Positions 1 through 5,353 of a DNA stretch of 7,617 bases are shown here, one piece after another. Below the pieces are notes generated by a model, which was not told the DNA's origin, did no database searches, and saw only the letters and a program-made list of their open reading frames with translations. Source of the DNA: an uncultured Clostridium sp. (GTDB lineage Bacteria; Bacillota_A; Clostridia; TANB77; CAG-508); NCBI GenBank assembly GCA_946491915.1, contig CAMLYR010000070.1:1-7617 (forward strand), in the 5' to 3' direction. The translations under genes and the position numbers were made by a program. Every line of letters starts with the position of its first letter. The first letter of the stretch is position 1.

Positions 1-707
1 CAACGAAAAATGGCTATGGTGTATGTAGAAACATGGCAAGTGATATGGCTAAAAAATTAAATCAAATTAATCCGAAATACAATGCAAGAACTATGAATGC
101 AACAATTGTAGAAGAAGGAAATTACTATTTAGCAGATATAGAATTCAAAGGTGTTGAATTCAATGAAAATTTAGAAGAAGATGATATAGGGCTGAATCAA
201 ACTTTAAATGGAAACATTGGTCAAGAGAAAGAAAAATCAATTTTAGAAGTGATTGGAGAGGCGATGGCAGAAGGAGTAAAAAACATAACAGGAAATCATG
301 TGGTTACATTAATCGATATTCCAAAAGAAGACGTTATATTAGTTGCTGATCCTACTAATCCTTCAATAGGACTATATAAAAATGGAAAAATAAAGATGTT
401 TAATTCTGATAAAGAATATGTGACAAATGAAGGAAGCACCATGCTATTTAATGGTTATGAGGGACTAGAAATAGTAGAAGACTTTATAGATAGTTTTACA
501 AAGGATTCATCTTACGAAAAACTAAAAAAGAAATATGGATTAGAACAGCAAAATGAAGCATTAGAATATATTAGAAATTTAAAAAATAAAGAAAAAGAAT
601 ATAAACAGTCATTAAAAGTAGATTATGAACCTAAAGTAGGAGTAAAGCCATCACAAGGTGAGAATATAGAAAAACAACAAACAATAGATGATGATGTGCA
701 ATTGTAA
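1..707 (+). CDS. Transglutaminase-like protein, 3' part (5' end outside window)
   Basis: The reading frame is open from the first complete codon (3-5), so the gene starts before the window; the ATG at 33 has no ribosome binding site and is internal. The visible part has the marks of the transglutaminase/papain-like fold. There is a Gly-Val-Cys-Arg-Asn stretch with a candidate nucleophile Cys at 24-26, a His at 297-299 in NHVVTLIDI, and an Asp at 348-350 in VADPTNP, the usual Cys-His-Asp order with the typical DPT turn. The Cys-His gap of about 90 residues is longer than usual and holds a charged, low-complexity insert. The last 60 residues are Lys/Glu-rich and probably helical or disordered. 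Such domains act as peptidases, amidases or cross-linkers; the substrate is unknown here. A signal peptide or membrane anchor cannot be judged. The gene ends 54 bp before a strong terminator, so it belongs to a separate upstream unit. The fold call is by motif only. Confidence 0.65.
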   Translation, partial: TKNGYGVCRNMASDMAKKLNQINPKYNARTMNATIVEEGNYYLADIEFKGVEFNENLEEDDIGLNQTLNGNIGQEKEKSILEVIGEAMAEGVKNITGNHVVTLIDIPKEDVILVADPTNPSIGLYKNGKIKMFNSDKEYVTNEGSTMLFNGYEGLEIVEDFIDSFTKDSSYEKLKKKYGLEQQNEALEYIRNLKNKEKEYKQSLKVDYEPKVGVKPSQGENIEKQQTIDDDVQL

Positions 708-739
708 AACTTAAAAAAATATAAATATTGTGAAAATAG

Positions 740-768
740 TTGTAAAATTCATAAAAAATTGATATACT
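740..768 (+). promoter_or_regulatory. Candidate sigma-A promoter for the asp23 operon
   Basis: TTGTAA (740-745, 4/6 match to TTGACA) is followed after 17 bp by TATACT (763-768, 5/6 match to TATAAT). Transcription would start near 775, inside the loop of the terminator hairpin, so the new transcript would lack the left arm of that hairpin and escape it. In such AT-rich DNA hexamer matches are common, so this is only a candidate. Confidence 0.3.
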
Positions 769-803
769 TATATGGAAAAATAAGTATATCTTTTTTCTTT
801 TTT
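761..803 (+). terminator. Intrinsic terminator after the transglutaminase-like gene
   Basis: A perfect 10-bp inverted repeat, GATATACTTA (761-770) and TAAGTATATC (781-790), encloses a 10-nt loop and is followed directly by a T-rich tract (791-803, with one C). The stem is AT-rich, but it is perfect and the U-tract is long. It separates the upstream gene from the asp23 operon. Confidence 0.8.
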
Positions 804-843
804 AAAATTAGAAAAAGTATATAGGTTTTTCAAAAAGCGAGAT

Positions 844-867
844 TTGTTCGTATAAAAAATTGAACAA
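844..867 (+). promoter_or_regulatory. Inverted repeat abutting the asp23 ribosome binding site
   Basis: TTGTTC (844-849) and GAACAA (862-867) form a 6-bp inverted repeat with a 12-nt AT-rich spacer. The right arm shares its last two bases with the ribosome binding site AAGGAGG (866-872). It could be an operator half-site pair or a weak 5'-UTR hairpin. It is short enough to be chance. Confidence 0.2.
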
Positions 868-879
868 GGAGGAATGGAT

Positions 880-1347
880 ATGGAAGAAGAAAATAAAAAC
901 GAAGAAAAAGGGGAAGTTGTAGAATTAGATGAAGAAATAAAAACAGAAAATGAAGGAATTCAAATATCAAGTGATGTTGTAGCTGTCATAGCAGGTGTGG
1001 CTGTTTCAGAAGTACAAGGAGTATCTGGAATGTCTGGAGGTTTTGCAGGAGGAATTACAGAAGTATTAAGTGGAAAGAAAAATCTAGCGAAAGGAATTAA
1101 AGTAGATATTGAGGAAGATACAGCTAAGATAGATGTGAACATTATTGTAGAATATGGTTCAAGAATACCTGATGTTGCTTTTGAAATACAAAATAGAGTA
1201 AAAAAATCAGTAGAAAATATGACAGGATTAAAAGTACAAGAAGTCAATGTACATGTTCAAGGAGTTAATACAGATGCAGTTATGAATGAAAAAGAAGAGG
1301 AAACGAAACAAGAAGAAACAACAGAAGATAATGTGAATGAAAATTAG
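880..1347 (+). CDS. Asp23/Gls24 family envelope stress response protein
   Basis: This is a 155-residue cytosolic protein of the Asp23/Gls24 (DUF322) family, proteins that in staphylococci collect beneath the membrane through the anchor AmaP and respond to cell-envelope stress. The domain spans roughly residues 26-131: it opens with IQISSDVVAVIAGVAVSEV, continues with a GVSGMSGG turn, and ends with EYGSRIPDVAFEIQNRV and the signature MTGLKVQEVNVHVQGV. Both ends are extended: about 25 mostly acidic N-terminal residues and a Glu/Lys-rich C-terminal tail of about 20, probably disordered. Two in-frame starts exist (874 and 880). AAGGAGG at 866-872 is 1 nt from the first and 7 nt from the second, so 880 is chosen. 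The gene is first in a same-strand cluster with amaP and a DUF2273 gene, and is the counterpart of the yqhY-type gene found beside nusB in Bacillus. Confidence 0.92.
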   Translation: MEEENKNEEKGEVVELDEEIKTENEGIQISSDVVAVIAGVAVSEVQGVSGMSGGFAGGITEVLSGKKNLAKGIKVDIEEDTAKIDVNIIVEYGSRIPDVAFEIQNRVKKSVENMTGLKVQEVNVHVQGVNTDAVMNEKEEETKQEETTEDNVNEN

Positions 1348-1432
1348 AGATATATGTAAAATAAGAAATATTTAAAAGATAAATAATAATATATATAAAT
1401 TTAAAGATAAGAATTAAAGGAGAAGAAGAAAA

Positions 1433-1984
1433 ATGAAAATTTTAGAAAAAGTCACATTAGTTATATATTCATATGTCATGTTAATATTTGCTATTTTAGC
1501 ATGTCTATTAGTATTTAGATGGTTAGATTTAGAATTAGTTGGACAAATTGTAAATAGTGCCGTTACAAGTGATGTATGGAGCAAAGTTATATTAGGGGTT
1601 AGTGTTGTATTCATACTACTTTCTATTAAATGTATATTCTTTGGATCAAGCTCAAAAGAACAAACAAAAGAAAGACAAGGTGTTTTATTAGAAAACGAAA
1701 GTGGTAAATTAATGATTTCTAAAGAAACCATTGAAAATTTAGTAAATTCAGTAGCAAAAGGATTTGAGAGTACAGAAGAGGTTACAACAAGAGTAGAGCT
1801 AGATAAAGAAAATAATGTAAAAGTATATGCAAATCTAGTTGTAAGCTCAGAAGCAGTAATTAAAGATTTATCTGCAAAACTTCAAACAAGTATTAAAGAT
1901 AAAATTAAAAAGGCAACAGATTTAGAAGTAAATGAAGTGAATATAACAGTAAAAAAAGTTGCAGACAAACCACAAGAGGCTTAA
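1433..1984 (+). CDS. amaP: Alkaline shock response membrane anchor protein AmaP
   Basis: The 183-residue protein has two hydrophobic helices near the N-terminus (about residues 7-28 and 50-70), a short loop between them, and a soluble C-terminal part, the layout of AmaP, which tethers Asp23 to the inner face of the membrane. Residues 86-176 resemble the Asp23 fold itself: an ISKETIENLVNSVAKG helix, beta strands, and a closing TDLEVNEVNITVKKV that parallels TGLKVQEVNVHVQGV in the neighbouring Asp23. The start is supported by AAAGGAG at 1416-1422, 10 nt upstream. The 85-bp gap after asp23 is very AT-rich, with no terminator visible, so co-transcription is likely. The ORF ends at a TAA whose last A is the first base of a palindrome described separately. 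Family assignment rests on topology, domain resemblance and context. Confidence 0.85.
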   Translation: MKILEKVTLVIYSYVMLIFAILACLLVFRWLDLELVGQIVNSAVTSDVWSKVILGVSVVFILLSIKCIFFGSSSKEQTKERQGVLLENESGKLMISKETIENLVNSVAKGFESTEEVTTRVELDKENNVKVYANLVVSSEAVIKDLSAKLQTSIKDKIKKATDLEVNEVNITVKKVADKPQEA

Positions 1985-1990
1985 GATAAT
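1962..1990 (+). promoter_or_regulatory. Candidate internal promoter before the DUF2273 gene
   Basis: CAGACA (1962-1967, 4/6 to TTGACA) and GATAAT (1985-1990, 5/6 to TATAAT) are 17 bp apart. Transcription would start near 1997, some 13 nt before the AAAGG ribosome binding site of the DUF2273 gene. It could give DUF2273-nusB-xseA its own expression. The -35 lies inside the amaP coding end, and the match is modest. Confidence 0.3.
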
Positions 1991-1998
1991 GATTATCA
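1984..1998 (+). promoter_or_regulatory. Fur-box-like palindrome in the amaP-DUF2273 gap
   Basis: The sequence AGATAATGATTATCA contains the perfect 6-1-6 palindrome GATAAT-G-ATTATC. It matches 14 of 15 positions of the 7-1-7 Fur-family consensus TGATAATNATTATCA known from Bacillus. It begins at the last base of the amaP stop codon and covers the candidate -10 at 1985-1990, the usual position for a repressor site. Whether a Fur-family regulator binds here is inference; no iron-related gene is in the window. Confidence 0.4.
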
Positions 1999-2024
1999 GT
2001 TTGCGGTAGAAAGGTTGTGAAAGC

Positions 2025-2228
2025 ATGGATAATTTTAAAGATTTTTGGAATCAATTTAAGGGAATCATTATTGGTGTTGTCATAGCAGTTTTGATTTTGA
2101 TTACAGGACTAGACAAACTAATATTAGCAATTGTTGTAATAGCATTAGGAGCATTTATTGGAAATTATGTGCAAAGAAATAAAGAAGATGTGAAAACAAA
2201 ATTAAAAAATTTTATAGATAAAATGTAG
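2025..2228 (+). CDS. DUF2273 family small membrane protein
   Basis: A 67-residue protein with two close hydrophobic segments (about residues 12-28 and 30-47) separated by a Gly-Leu-Asp turn, and a charged Lys-rich tail (51-67) that looks amphipathic. This size and layout match DUF2273 proteins, which occur beside asp23 and amaP in many Firmicutes; their function is unknown, though they are thought to belong to the same membrane assembly. The ribosome binding site is AAAGG at 2010-2014, 10 nt from the ATG. The gene follows a Fur-box-like palindrome and ends 12 nt before nusB, so it is tightly linked to the transcription/DNA-repair genes downstream. Confidence 0.8.
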   Translation: MDNFKDFWNQFKGIIIGVVIAVLILITGLDKLILAIVVIALGAFIGNYVQRNKEDVKTKLKNFIDKM

Positions 2229-2240
2229 AAGGGAATGGAT

Positions 2241-2642
2241 ATGAATAGAACAGCTATGAGAGAAAGCACTTTTAAATTAATCTATAGTTTAGAAATACAA
2301 AAACAAGATAATTTAAAAGAACAAATCGATGTGTATTTTGAAAGTGAAAATATAGAAGATAAAGCGGCAAAAGAATATATAGAAGATGCCGTTTTAGGAA
2401 TTGAAAATCATAAAGAAGCGATTATAGGATTAATTGAAAAAAACTTAAAATCAGATTGGAAAATTGATAGAATTTCTAAAATTGATTTAGCTATATTAAA
2501 ATTAGCTATTTATGAAATTCAATATAAAGACATACCATTTAAAGTGGTTATTAATGAAGCAGTAGAAATGGCTAAGAAATATGGTGAAGATTCGTCAAAA
2601 AACTTTATAAATGGAATATTGGCAAGTATTGTCAACAAATAG
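2241..2642 (+). CDS. nusB: Transcription antitermination factor NusB
   Basis: NusB binds boxA RNA together with NusE (ribosomal protein S10) and stops premature termination, chiefly in rRNA operons. The protein is 133 residues, the normal length, and all-helical. Recognisable parts are the N-terminal [12 protein letters not shown], the central [20 protein letters not shown], and the conserved C-terminal block [17 protein letters not shown] followed by [11 protein letters not shown]. Two in-frame ATGs are present (2235 and 2241). The GAAGGG site (2228-2233) is 1 nt from the first and 7 nt from the second, so 2241 is preferred. It starts 12 nt after the DUF2273 stop and is followed by a stem-loop and then xseA. 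In Bacillus folD lies between nusB and xseA; here it does not. Confidence 0.95.
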   Translation: MNRTAMRESTFKLIYSLEIQKQDNLKEQIDVYFESENIEDKAAKEYIEDAVLGIENHKEAIIGLIEKNLKSDWKIDRISKIDLAILKLAIYEIQYKDIPFKVVINEAVEMAKKYGEDSSKNFINGILASIVNK

Positions 2643-2650
2643 TGTATGGC

Positions 2651-2673
2651 AGGGATATTTTATATATATCCCT
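2651..2673 (+). other. Stem-loop between nusB and xseA
   Basis: AGGGATAT (2651-2658) and ATATCCCT (2666-2673) form a perfect 8-bp stem with a 7-nt loop, 9 nt after the nusB stop. Only three T residues follow in a row, so it is a poor intrinsic terminator. It is better read as an attenuator or an RNA-processing/stabilising hairpin that could set the nusB:xseA transcript ratio. Confidence 0.5.
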
Positions 2674-2697
2674 AGTTTAAGTTAAAGGAAGTATGAT

Positions 2698-3891
2698 ATG
2701 AAATATGCAGAAATGGCAATTAGTGTAACAGATTTAAATAAATATATAAAAAATAAGATTGCAGATGATGAATATTTAAATAATATTTTAATAAAGGGTG
2801 AAATTTCTAATTTTAAACACCATTATACAGGACATTTGTATTTTACCTTAAAAGATGAAAATTCTTTAATAAAATGTATTATGTTTAAATCTTATGCGCA
2901 AAAATTAAAATTTGAGCCAAGAGATGGTATGAAGGTATATATATTGGGTTCTGTATCTGTATTTGAAAGAGATGGTGTTTACCAAATTTATGCAAAAGTC
3001 ATGGAGGAAGACGGGTTAGGTGATTTATATACCAAGTATCAAAAACTAAAAGAAGAATTAGAAAAAAAGGGATTATTTGATCAAAGCCATAAACAAAAAA
3101 TACCAATGATGCCAAAGGTAATTGGGGTATTAACTTCTCAAACAGGTTCTGTTATTAGAGATATTATTAATGTATCCACAAGAAGAAATCCAAATGTATA
3201 TATTCGATTGTTACCAGTACCAGTTCAAGGTGAAGGGGCTGCAGAAAAAATTGCAGAAGGAATTGAATACATGAATAAAAATCAACTAGCAGATGTTATC
3301 ATTCTGGCTAGGGGAGGTGGATCTTTAGAAGACTTATGGCCATTTAATGAAGAAATTGTTGCCTATAGTATTTATGAATCAAAAATCCCAATTATATCAG
3401 CAGTAGGTCATGAAACAGATTTCTCAATTTCTGATTTTGTAGCAGATTTAAGAGCACCAACGCCATCAGCTGCTGCAGAGCTTGCTGTACCAGATATCTA
3501 TGAGGTAAAACAAAAAATCAATACATATCAAAATCGATTAAAAATGGCATTAACGAAAAAACTAGAAATTATGAAATTGCGATATGACAAGTGTATGTCT
3601 AGTTCTGTATTTAGAGAACCAACAAGAAGAATTCAAGAAAATTATATTAAAATCGATTCTTATGTGAAACAATTAGAAAATGTCATCAATAAAATAAAGG
3701 AAAAAAACAAGAACAAATATATTGAGTTAGTATCAAAATTAGATACATTAAGTCCATTAAAAACTTTAACCAGAGGATATTCTATTCTTGAGAAAGATGG
3801 AAAAATTGTTAAAAGTATAACAGACTTACAACCAGAAGATGAAATTTCAATTCGATTGAAAGATGGAGAAAAACAAGCAAAAATTATATAA
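2698..3891 (+). CDS. xseA: Exodeoxyribonuclease VII large subunit
   Basis: Exonuclease VII degrades single-stranded DNA from either end into short oligonucleotides and acts in repair and recombination; XseA is the catalytic subunit, bound by several XseB chains. The 397-residue length is usual. An N-terminal OB-fold (about residues 8-102, with GEISNFKHHYTGHLYFTLKD) precedes the catalytic domain. That domain carries GVLTSQTGSVIRDI (143-156), ARGGGSLEDLWPFNEE (204-219), and AVGHETDFSISDF then ADLRAPTPSAAAE (235-261). A long, charged, presumably coiled-coil region (about 265-350), the XseB-binding part of the family, follows. The end has the typical LSPLKTLTRGYSIL motif and a small beta domain. 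AAAGGAAG (2684-2691) supports the start. XseB is encoded about 690 bp downstream instead of directly next to this gene, which is atypical. Confidence 0.97.
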   Translation: MKYAEMAISVTDLNKYIKNKIADDEYLNNILIKGEISNFKHHYTGHLYFTLKDENSLIKCIMFKSYAQKLKFEPRDGMKVYILGSVSVFERDGVYQIYAKVMEEDGLGDLYTKYQKLKEELEKKGLFDQSHKQKIPMMPKVIGVLTSQTGSVIRDIINVSTRRNPNVYIRLLPVPVQGEGAAEKIAEGIEYMNKNQLADVIILARGGGSLEDLWPFNEEIVAYSIYESKIPIISAVGHETDFSISDFVADLRAPTPSAAAELAVPDIYEVKQKINTYQNRLKMALTKKLEIMKLRYDKCMSSSVFREPTRRIQENYIKIDSYVKQLENVINKIKEKNKNKYIELVSKLDTLSPLKTLTRGYSILEKDGKIVKSITDLQPEDEISIRLKDGEKQAKII

Positions 3892-3896
3892 GAAAA

Positions 3897-3978
3897 GCGT
3901 GTGTTAGCGAAAGCGAAGATTTCGATGTACATATGTGCAAAATCGCTTTGCGATTGTCACATAAATATAAGTCGCTAA
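3897..3978 (+). repeat. Structured intergenic repeat, copy 1 (long form)
   Basis: This 82-bp element begins 6 bp after the xseA stop and is built of nested inverted repeats. The outer arms are TTAGCGA (3904-3910) and TCGCTAA (3972-3978). Inside are a CGAAA/TTTCG hairpin (3908-3912 with 3920-3924, overlapping the outer arm) and a hairpin AATCGC-TTT-GCGATT (3941-3955) flanked by ATGTG/CACAT (3933-3937, 3958-3962). Its first 29 bases match 5301-5329 at 25 positions. Clustered CG dinucleotides stand out from the AT-rich surroundings. No U-tract follows, so it is not an ordinary terminator. It resembles a REP/MITE-type intergenic element, but no transposase or target-site duplication is evident. 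Confidence 0.6.
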
Positions 3979-4011
3979 AAAACAATTATGAAGATAAGGA
4001 GAATAAAACGA

Positions 4012-4492
4012 ATGGGAATAAAAGAAAAAGTACTAATGATAATAACGGTTATATTGTTAGTTATCATGATAGGAATGGCTTGTTATAGTTTATATAATAA
4101 ACAAGAAGATACACGGAGAAAATCAAAATATTATTAATGAAATAGATTTGAATGAAACAACAAAAAACAATACAGAAGAGGAAAATGAGACAGACACGGA
4201 AAATATAGTAAATGAACCTGTAACGCCTACGATACAACCAAACGCAACAGAAGAAGAAATCAATAGTGATTATGTAGGAAGTGAAGAACAACAAACAGTA
4301 AATACAGAGCAAACTGAAGAAGAAAAAGTTATTGAACTTGTAAAAAATGAGTATGGAACAGACCAAGGTGTAACCTTTAATATTGCAAACAAAGAAGGAA
4401 CAATTTATCATGTATCTGTAAATGATGCAGAAACTACGGCAGTTTTAACATGGTATACAGTGGATGTATCTACCAATACAGTTACACAATAG
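4012..4492 (+). pseudogene. Membrane-anchored small protein, split by a +1 frameshift
   Basis: A good ribosome binding site (AAGGAG, 3996-4001) precedes the ATG at 4012. That frame encodes a short basic start and a transmembrane segment (residues 8-26), then hits TAA at 4135-4137 after 41 codons. The rest of the protein continues one frame over, to the TAG at 4490-4492, with no ribosome binding site of its own; its first possible start is a TTG at 4148. Removing one base near 4114 joins the frames into about 159 residues: anchor, an acidic Thr/Asn/Glu-rich linker of about 65 residues, and a C-terminal domain of about 55 residues beginning EEEKVIELVKNEYG and ending in strands (TWYTVDVSTNTVTQ). 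That domain vaguely recalls PepSY-like folds; I do not recognise the family. The CGG at 4114-4116 is an unusual arginine codon here, hinting that the frame is lost just before it. It could be a recent mutation, an assembly error or, less likely, recoding. Confidence 0.7.
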
Positions 4493-4498
4493 TAAAAG

Positions 4499-4560
4499 AA
4501 AATCAACTTTGTTAAATAGAAAAAATTATATAGAATCAAGACAAAAGCTGATTTTTTCTT
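4499..4560 (+). terminator. Probable intrinsic terminator before xseB
   Basis: AAAATCAACTTTGT (4499-4512) pairs with ACAAAAGCTGATTTT (4541-4555), with one A-C mismatch and one bulged A. A 28-nt loop is enclosed, and the right arm runs into TTTTTTCTT (4552-4560). The stem is long and the U-tract good, but the loop is larger than usual. If active it would cut xseB off from xseA transcription, wholly or in part. Confidence 0.55.
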
Positions 4561-4584
4561 ACAATAAAAAGATAGGAGATAAAT

Positions 4585-4806
4585 ATGAAAAAGAGTTTTG
4601 AAGAACAAATCCAAGAATTAGAAAAAATTATCAATGAATTAGAAAATGGAAATTTGAATTTAGATGATTCTGTTGTAAAATTTGAAGAAGGAATGAAAAT
4701 TTCAAAAGAATGCAACAAAATGTTAGAAGATGCAGAAAAGAAAATAACAATATTACTAAATGATGAAAACGGTGAAAAGAAAGAAGAAAACTTTGAAACC
4801 GAATAA
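4585..4806 (+). CDS. xseB: Exodeoxyribonuclease VII small subunit
   Basis: A 73-residue, almost entirely helical protein matching XseB, several copies of which bind one XseA to form exonuclease VII. The family pattern is plain: SFEEQIQELEKIINELENGN, then LNLDDSVVKFEEGM, then KECNKMLEDAEKKI (residues 4-54), ending in a short acidic tail. AGGAG at 4574-4578 lies 6 nt from the ATG. It is separated from xseA by a repeat, a broken gene and a probable terminator, and no convincing promoter of its own is visible in the 24 bp after that terminator. It is followed 25 bp later by the YuiD-type gene. Confidence 0.93.
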   Translation: MKKSFEEQIQELEKIINELENGNLNLDDSVVKFEEGMKISKECNKMLEDAEKKITILLNDENGEKKEENFETE

Positions 4807-4831
4807 AAGTGTAAGGGGGATATTTTGAAGC

Positions 4832-5272
4832 ATGAATGGATTTATGCAATTTATTCAGAATAAATATATTTATGTACCACTGTTATTGTGGTTTTGTATA
4901 CAATTGTTTAAATTAATATATGATTTAGTAAAAACAAAGAAATTTAATTTCAAAAGAATTTTAGGCGCTGGTGGAATGCCAAGTTCACATTCAGCAGTTG
5001 TTACAAGTTTAGCAACATTAATTGGAAAATATGAAGGTGTAGACACACCTCTATTTGCGTTATCTTTTATAGTGGCATTTGTGGTTATGTATGATGCTTG
5101 TGGGGTTAGAAGAGCAGCAGGAAAGCAAGCGGCTTTATTAAATAAATTGGTAGAAACACCAGGACTTACAGGTGTACAAGTATCAGAAAAATTAGTAGAG
5201 GTTTTAGGACATACTCCTGTACAAGTGCTTGTTGGAGCACTTATAGGTGTTGTGGCAGGATTAATTATATAA
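4832..5272 (+). CDS. Divergent PAP2 family (DUF212, YuiD-type) membrane protein
   Basis: A 146-residue membrane protein of the DUF212/YuiD family, distantly related to PAP2 acid phosphatases. Hydrophobic segments lie at about residues 12-30, 72-88 and 130-146, with a further weak one at about 53-65. The family hallmarks are GAGGMPSSHSA (46-54, with the His of the PAP2-like PSxH motif), VMYDACGVRRAAGKQA (85-100) and EVLGHTPVQVLVGALIG (123-139). PAP2 enzymes remove phosphate from lipids; activity in this divergent family is not established. AAGGGGG (4813-4819) is 12 nt from the ATG, a little far; the frame is closed just upstream by TGA (4826-4828), so no earlier start is possible. In clostridia this gene is often found near xseB, ispA and dxs; the last two are missing here. 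Confidence 0.9.
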   Translation: MNGFMQFIQNKYIYVPLLLWFCIQLFKLIYDLVKTKKFNFKRILGAGGMPSSHSAVVTSLATLIGKYEGVDTPLFALSFIVAFVVMYDACGVRRAAGKQAALLNKLVETPGLTGVQVSEKLVEVLGHTPVQVLVGALIGVVAGLII

Positions 5273-5300
5273 AGAGGATTTTTTCTATACAATAAGGAAA

Positions 5301-5329
5301 GTGTGCGTTAGCGAAATCAAAGATTTCGA
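5301..5329 (+). repeat. Structured intergenic repeat, copy 2 (short form)
   Basis: These 29 bases match 3897-3925 at 25 positions. They contain a perfect hairpin, CGAAATC (5312-5318), loop AAA, GATTTCG (5322-5328). The second half of copy 1, with its long hairpin and the TCGCTAA closing arm, is absent. The copy lies 28 bp after the YuiD-type gene and just before the NUDIX gene's ribosome binding site, so its hairpin could also affect translation there. Confidence 0.6.
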
Positions 5330-5353
5330 CATAAGAAAAGGAATGGATAGAAT

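Noticed and set aside
960..1247. Long minus-strand open frame opposite asp23, and similar ones opposite amaP, YuiD, NUDIX and fhs
   Set aside because: They lie fully inside clear plus-strand genes, have biased Phe/Leu/Ser/Ile composition from reverse-complemented AT-rich codons, and none matches a recognisable family.
4036..4067. Inverted repeat ATGATAA / TTATCAT
   Set aside because: It lies inside the sequence coding for the transmembrane segment, with an 18-nt loop, and is readily explained by hydrophobic AT-rich codons.
4069..4086. Possible lipoprotein lipobox ending at the Cys of the frameshifted gene
   Set aside because: The residues before Cys (Gly-Met-Ala) do not fit the usual Leu-Ala/Ser-Gly/Ala pattern; a plain membrane anchor is more likely.
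4148..4492. A stand-alone gene starting at the TTG at 4148
   Set aside because: There is no Shine-Dalgarno sequence before it and the frame is already open upstream from 4073; a frameshifted continuation of the gene starting at 4012 explains it better.
4560..4565. TACAAT as a -10 box for xseB
   Set aside because: No acceptable -35 lies 16-18 bp upstream, and the start site would fall on the ribosome binding site.
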